54,757 bases of DNA from positions 1 to 54,757 of the forward strand of contig JAFRVX010000030.1 in the NCBI GenBank assembly GCA_017438305.1, given 5' to 3'. The notes below the pieces were generated by a model. It was not told where the DNA came from and did no database searches. It worked only from the letters and a program-made list of their open reading frames with translations. The translations under genes were made by a program, and so were the position numbers. Positions 51,237 to 54,757 of this stretch are shown here, piece by piece. The stretch is from Lachnospiraceae bacterium (GTDB lineage: Bacteria > Bacillota > Clostridia > Lachnospirales > Lachnospiraceae). Each line of letters starts with the position of its first letter. Position 1 is the first letter of the stretch.

Positions 51237-52127
51237 TTATTTCCGGATGACTTCCTCTTCTTTTATCTCTATTTTGCCTGCCTTCAGCAGATGGCCGAGA
51301 GCCCGTTTGAAGGCATTCTTGCTCATGGAGAGCTCCCGCTTTATGATTTCGGGGGAAGCGCCTTCCGAGAAGGGCAGCGCTCCGCCGTATTCGTCGATCT
51401 TTTTCAGGATCGTCTCCCCGTCCTTATCCAGCATTTCGGGGATCTTCCCGCGTTCCGACACGTCCAGCTTGCGGTCTTTTCTGACGCGCATGACACGCCC
51501 GGTGACAAGCTCGCCCACCCGGTATTTCCGGAAAGCTTCCGTGGGCGGGATCAGACCGAAATAGAGTTCATCCAGGGCGAATTCGCCTGCCAGATCAGCC
51601 TCTTTTTTCGGGAACACCGCCACGAAGACGCCGTGTTCCTTCTCGGTGCGGTAGACTACGCCGGTGAAGTCATCGTTATCCTTGAATTCCCGGTATCCGG
51701 CGCTTTTCAGCCGGGCGTACAGCTTGCCGCTGGCGCAGAGCCGGCCGCTCTTATCCAGGTAAACGTAGACCATGACCTTATCTCCGGCCCTGACCGGCTC
51801 TTCCTGCTCCTTAAAGGGCATAAAAAGGTCCTTTTCAAGGCCCCAGTCCAGAAAAGCGCCGACTTTCGTCACGCCTTTTACCTTAAGATAGCCGAACTGG
51901 CCCCGCTTTACCAGGGGGATGTTGGTGGTGGCGATGATCCGGTCTTCCGAATCCCGGTAGACAAAAACCGTGATCTCGGAACCGATATGCGCGCTTCCCG
52001 GGACCTGCTTTTTGGGAAGCAGGACCGCCTCTTCGGGATCCTTCCCGGGAAGTCCCAGATAGACGCCGAACTCCGCTGTCCGGACTACTGTTAATTTCTG
52101 TGTGATTCCAATCTCGATCTTTGCCAT
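51237..52127 (-). CDS. cvfB: CvfB-like S1-domain RNA-binding protein
   Basis: Protein of 296 residues. Three consecutive S1-like OB folds (about 1-65, 66-135 with GYLKVKGVTKVGAFLDWGL, and 145-215 with FTGVVYRTEKEHGVFVAV) are followed by a C-terminal winged helix (ELSMSKNAFKRALGHLLKAG, ~260-280). This is the architecture of CvfB/YitL, an RNA-binding regulator of virulence factors in staphylococci and a conserved Firmicute protein. The ribosome site is weak (AAGGG 13 nt upstream) and the leader carries a hairpin at 52158-52175. Confidence 0.85.
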   Translation of the reverse strand: MAKIEIGITQKLTVVRTAEFGVYLGLPGKDPEEAVLLPKKQVPGSAHIGSEITVFVYRDSEDRIIATTNIPLVKRGQFGYLKVKGVTKVGAFLDWGLEKDLFMPFKEQEEPVRAGDKVMVYVYLDKSGRLCASGKLYARLKSAGYREFKDNDDFTGVVYRTEKEHGVFVAVFPKKEADLAGEFALDELYFGLIPPTEAFRKYRVGELVTGRVMRVRKDRKLDVSERGKIPEMLDKDGETILKKIDEYGGALPFSEGASPEIIKRELSMSKNAFKRALGHLLKAGKIEIKEEEVIRK

Positions 52128-52157
52128 AATTGTTAAAATACCCTTTTATTGCGTACA

Positions 52158-52187
52158 GAGAACCCGGCGGTTCTCATTTTTTTATTA
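52158..52187. terminator. Terminator-like hairpin in the cvfB leader
   Basis: GAGAACC pairs with GGTTCTC around CGGC and is followed on the plus strand by ATTTTTTTATT. No plus-strand gene ends here, so it either blocks antisense transcription or acts as a leader hairpin on the minus strand. Confidence 0.45.
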
Positions 52188-52403
52188 TCCGATGTTCTTT
52201 CACGGCATCCGCCGTTCTTCCGCAGTGCCTGTCTTTATTCAGCATCAACCGGCGCTTTAACACCGCACCAGCTGTTCTTCCACAGCCCTCAGTACTGCCT
52301 GGCGGTACCGGAGCCATTCATCACCCCATCCGTGCCTGTATTCCGGCAGTCAATGCGACCTCCCGGCAAACGATCCGGCCGGAATGCCGTGCCGCCGTTT
52401 CTG

Positions 52404-52437
52404 AAAAAGGAAAGGCAGTGATAGCCACTGCCTTTCC
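52404..52437 (-). terminator. Terminator of nifJ
   Basis: A perfect 12-bp stem, GGAAAGGCAGTG/CACTGCCTTTCC (52409-52420 with 52426-52437), is followed on the minus strand by TTTTTC. Confidence 0.88.
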
Positions 52438-52519
52438 CGTTAGTTTAAGTTACAGGAAACGATACGGTTTCAGATCATCAGGATCTTCCGCCTGACTAAA
52501 TCCTGTTTAGAGGTATTTA

Positions 52520-54757
52520 TCAGTCTTTCTTGATTTCTCTTTCGTACATTTCCTTCAGCTCGACCAGGTGGTTGTATCTGGTTACCGCATTCTCTGCAGC
52601 CTGGTTGAACAGTCTCTCCGCGCGCTCGGGGAACGAACGGGTCAGAGAAGAATAACGAGCCTCGTTCAGGATGAATTCCTTGTAGTCTGCGGTAGCGGGC
52701 TTGGAATCCAGGGAGAACGGGTTCTTGCCTTCAGCCTTAAGAGCCGGGTTGTAACGGAACATGTTCCAGTAACCAGCATCGACAGCCTTCTTCATTTCGG
52801 ACTGGCAGTTGGTCATGCCGCCCTTGATGGAGTGCATTTCGCAGGGTGCGTAGCCGATGATGAGAGACGGTCCGTGATAAGCTTCAGCTTCCTTAAGGGC
52901 ACGCAGGGTCTGGTTGCGGTCGGCACCCATGGCGATCTGCGCCACGTAGATGTAGCCGTAAGACATGGCGATCTCGGAAAGGCTCTTCTTCTGGATCTCC
53001 TTGCCGGCTGCTGCGAACTGGGCTACCTGGCCCATCTGAGAGGCCTTGGAGGCCTGTCCGCCGGTATTGGAGTAAACTTCGGTATCGAAGACCATGATGT
53101 TGACATCGTCGCCGGTAGCCAGGACGTGGTCCAGTCCGCCGTAACCGATATCATATGCCCAGCCGTCGCCGCCGAAGATCCAGACGGACTTCTTCGCCAG
53201 ATATTCCTTATGCTCCAGGACATCCTTTACAAGATCACACTTGTCATCGATCTTCTCAAGGGCGCAGATAAGGGCTTCTGCCGCAGCGCCGTTCTTCTCG
53301 CCGTCTTCAGCGGTATCCAGGAAGGCCTTGACAGCTTCTTTGACTTCTTCAGCCGTGCCTTCGGCGCCGCAGATCTCGGTAATATCAGCGATCAGACGGT
53401 CACGGATGGCCTTCTGGCCAAGATACATGCCGTAGCCGTGCTCAGCGTTGTCTTCGAACAGGGAGTTCGCCCATGCAGGACCGTGGCCTTCGGCAGTGGT
53501 GGTATAGGGTGAGGTAGCAGCGGGACCGCCCCAGATGGAAGAACAGCCTGTAGCATTGGAGATGTACATTCTGTCACCGAAGAGCTGGGTGATGAGTCTT
53601 GCATAAGAGGTCTCGGCACAGCCTGCGCAGGAGCCGGAGAACTCAAGGAGAGGCTTCTTGAACTGAGAGCTGATGACGTTGGCGTTGGTCGCCAGTTCCT
53701 TCTTCTCGGACACTTCAGCCACACAGTAATCGAAGACGGCCTGCTTGTCGTCCTGGGTCTCTCTGGGAACCATGGTCAGAGACTTGGTGGGGCAGACGCC
53801 TACACAGACGGCGCATCCCATACAATCCATGGGAGAAACCGCCAGAGTGAACTTGTAGCCGGCCTTGGCGACCTGAGCGGCCTTGGGAGCGAACTCAATG
53901 CCTTCGGGTGCGTTGGCAGCTTCTTCTTCGGTCAGTGCATAAGGACGGATGGTAGCGTGCGGGCAGACGAAGGAGCAGGCGTTGCAGCCCACGCAGGTTG
54001 CGGCATTCCATACCGGAACGTTAACGGCAACACCACGTTTTTCGAATGCGGAAGCACCCTGTTCAAAGGTACCGTCTTCATGGCCCAGGAAAGCGGAAAC
54101 GGATACGCTGTAGCCATCCATCTTGGAAACGGGACGAAGGATGCTGTCCACCTGCTTTTCCAGTCTGGAAGCGCCTTCGGCAGTACCGGCAGCGGCTTCG
54201 TCAACGGCGTTCTTCCACTCTTCGGGAACGTTGATCTTGACATAGGCATCAAAGCCCGCATCAATGGCCTTGTGGTTCATGTCCACAACGTCCTGGCCCT
54301 TTCTTAAGTAGGACTTGGTGGCCGCATCCTTCATGTGCTGGATGGCTTCCTCTCTGGGCATGACGTTGGCCAGAGCGAAGAAGGCAGCCTGGAGGGTGGT
54401 GTTGGTGCGCTTGCCCATGCCGATGGAGGCGGCAAGGTCAATGGCGTTGATGGTGTAAAGCTGAATATTGTTGTTGGCAATGTACCGCTTGGTTTCGGCA
54501 TCCAGCTTCTCGGCCAGTTCCTTCTCATCCCACTGGCAGTTGATCAGGTAGACACCGCCGGGCTTGACGTCAAAGACCATCTTGTAGCCTTTTTCAACAT
54601 AGGACGGATTGTGGCAGGCCACGAAGTCAGCCTTGTTGATGTAGTAGGGGCTCTTGATGGGCTTGTCGCCGAAGCGCAGATGGCTGATGGTGATACCGCC
54701 GGTCTTCTTCGAGTCGTACTGGAAGTACGCCTGGACGAACTTGTCCGTGTAGTCGCC
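52520..54757 (-). CDS. nifJ: Pyruvate:ferredoxin (flavodoxin) oxidoreductase, 5' end outside the window
   Basis: The last 745 codons of a protein normally near 1180 residues; the frame continues beyond the right edge (first visible residues GDYTDKFVQAYFQYDSKK). The enzyme decarboxylates pyruvate to acetyl-CoA and CO2 and reduces ferredoxin, the central fermentative step in Clostridia. Visible parts, in order, are the end of the gamma-type domain (SHLRFGDKPIKSPY), two 4Fe-4S clusters (CVGCNACSFVCPH and CMGCAVCVGVCP), and the thiamine-diphosphate domain with the proximal-cluster cysteines (SGSCAGCAETSYARL), NATGCSSIWGG and the metal/TPP loop GGDGWAYDIGYGGLDH. It has its own terminator and is highly conserved. 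Confidence 0.95.
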   Translation of the reverse strand, partial: GDYTDKFVQAYFQYDSKKTGGITISHLRFGDKPIKSPYYINKADFVACHNPSYVEKGYKMVFDVKPGGVYLINCQWDEKELAEKLDAETKRYIANNNIQLYTINAIDLAASIGMGKRTNTTLQAAFFALANVMPREEAIQHMKDAATKSYLRKGQDVVDMNHKAIDAGFDAYVKINVPEEWKNAVDEAAAGTAEGASRLEKQVDSILRPVSKMDGYSVSVSAFLGHEDGTFEQGASAFEKRGVAVNVPVWNAATCVGCNACSFVCPHATIRPYALTEEEAANAPEGIEFAPKAAQVAKAGYKFTLAVSPMDCMGCAVCVGVCPTKSLTMVPRETQDDKQAVFDYCVAEVSEKKELATNANVISSQFKKPLLEFSGSCAGCAETSYARLITQLFGDRMYISNATGCSSIWGGPAATSPYTTTAEGHGPAWANSLFEDNAEHGYGMYLGQKAIRDRLIADITEICGAEGTAEEVKEAVKAFLDTAEDGEKNGAAAEALICALEKIDDKCDLVKDVLEHKEYLAKKSVWIFGGDGWAYDIGYGGLDHVLATGDDVNIMVFDTEVYSNTGGQASKASQMGQVAQFAAAGKEIQKKSLSEIAMSYGYIYVAQIAMGADRNQTLRALKEAEAYHGPSLIIGYAPCEMHSIKGGMTNCQSEMKKAVDAGYWNMFRYNPALKAEGKNPFSLDSKPATADYKEFILNEARYSSLTRSFPERAERLFNQAAENAVTRYNHLVELKEMYEREIKKD

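Larger units (their letters stand above)
52128..52519. other. Intergenic region upstream of cvfB
   Basis: This 392-bp region contains the terminator of nifJ (52404-52437) and a leader hairpin near 52158. The remainder (about 52190-52400) shows no gene or clear promoter. Confidence 0.5.

Overview
The window looks like a chromosomal segment of a Gram-positive anaerobe of class Clostridia, probably Lachnospiraceae. This rests on strong Shine-Dalgarno sites, pyruvate:ferredoxin oxidoreductase, EpsG/CvfB/RsmJ-type genes and a large family of secreted cell-wall-binding-repeat proteins. The placement is an inference from gene content, not from a marker gene. No tRNA, rRNA, CRISPR array, transposase or phage gene was found.

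Layout. (1) 1-17206, minus strand: a surface-protein array. It holds the start of a secreted protein cut by the window edge, a BspA-type leucine-rich-repeat protein, an amber-interrupted relic, a repeat-only protein, three tandem paralogues with PPC-like adhesive domains, and a giant protein of about 1864 residues. All except the edge gene end in or consist of 20-residue aromatic/Gly repeats of the choline/glucan-binding type (CW_binding_1). (2) 17542-21681, minus: an operon for a winged-helix/nucleotidyltransferase/choline-kinase fusion, a LicC-like CTP:phosphocholine cytidylyltransferase and a BCCT transporter. (3) 21757-36709, minus: a surface glycopolymer cluster. It encodes a nucleotide-sugar 4,6-dehydratase, a Wzz-like protein, a DegT aminotransferase, two ATP-grasp enzymes, an initiating phosphoglycosyl transferase fused to a second PLP domain, an epimerase, a GT2, an EpsG-like polymerase, a CDP-glycerol:glycerophosphotransferase-like protein and a flippase. 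(4) 36903-54757: mostly housekeeping genes: RlmD-like methyltransferase, SbcCD/YhaNO-like pair, YgjP-like metalloprotein, secreted nuclease, RsmJ, M28 peptidase, DtxR-like regulator, another GT2, an XRE regulator, CvfB, and the 3' two thirds of nifJ.

How it fits together. Regions 1-3 read as one cell-surface system. Choline would be imported (BCCT), phosphorylated (LicA domain) and activated as CDP-choline (LicC). A glycopolymer would be started from a 4-amino-4,6-dideoxy sugar (dehydratase, aminotransferase, initiating transferase), polymerised and flipped, then decorated with phosphocholine, to which the neighbouring repeat proteins bind. The logic is that of pneumococcal teichoic acid (licABC, tacF, AATGal synthesis). 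Here, however, the binding proteins sit beside the synthesis genes, LicB is replaced by a BCCT carrier, LicA is part of a three-domain fusion, and no LicD phosphocholine transferase is visible. The system assignment is inference; the single-gene calls rest on visible motifs.

The most unusual non-coding signal is a 164-bp element at 43528-43691 with a perfect 10-bp closing stem and three internal hairpin arms. It is either a structured RNA or a small mobile repeat.
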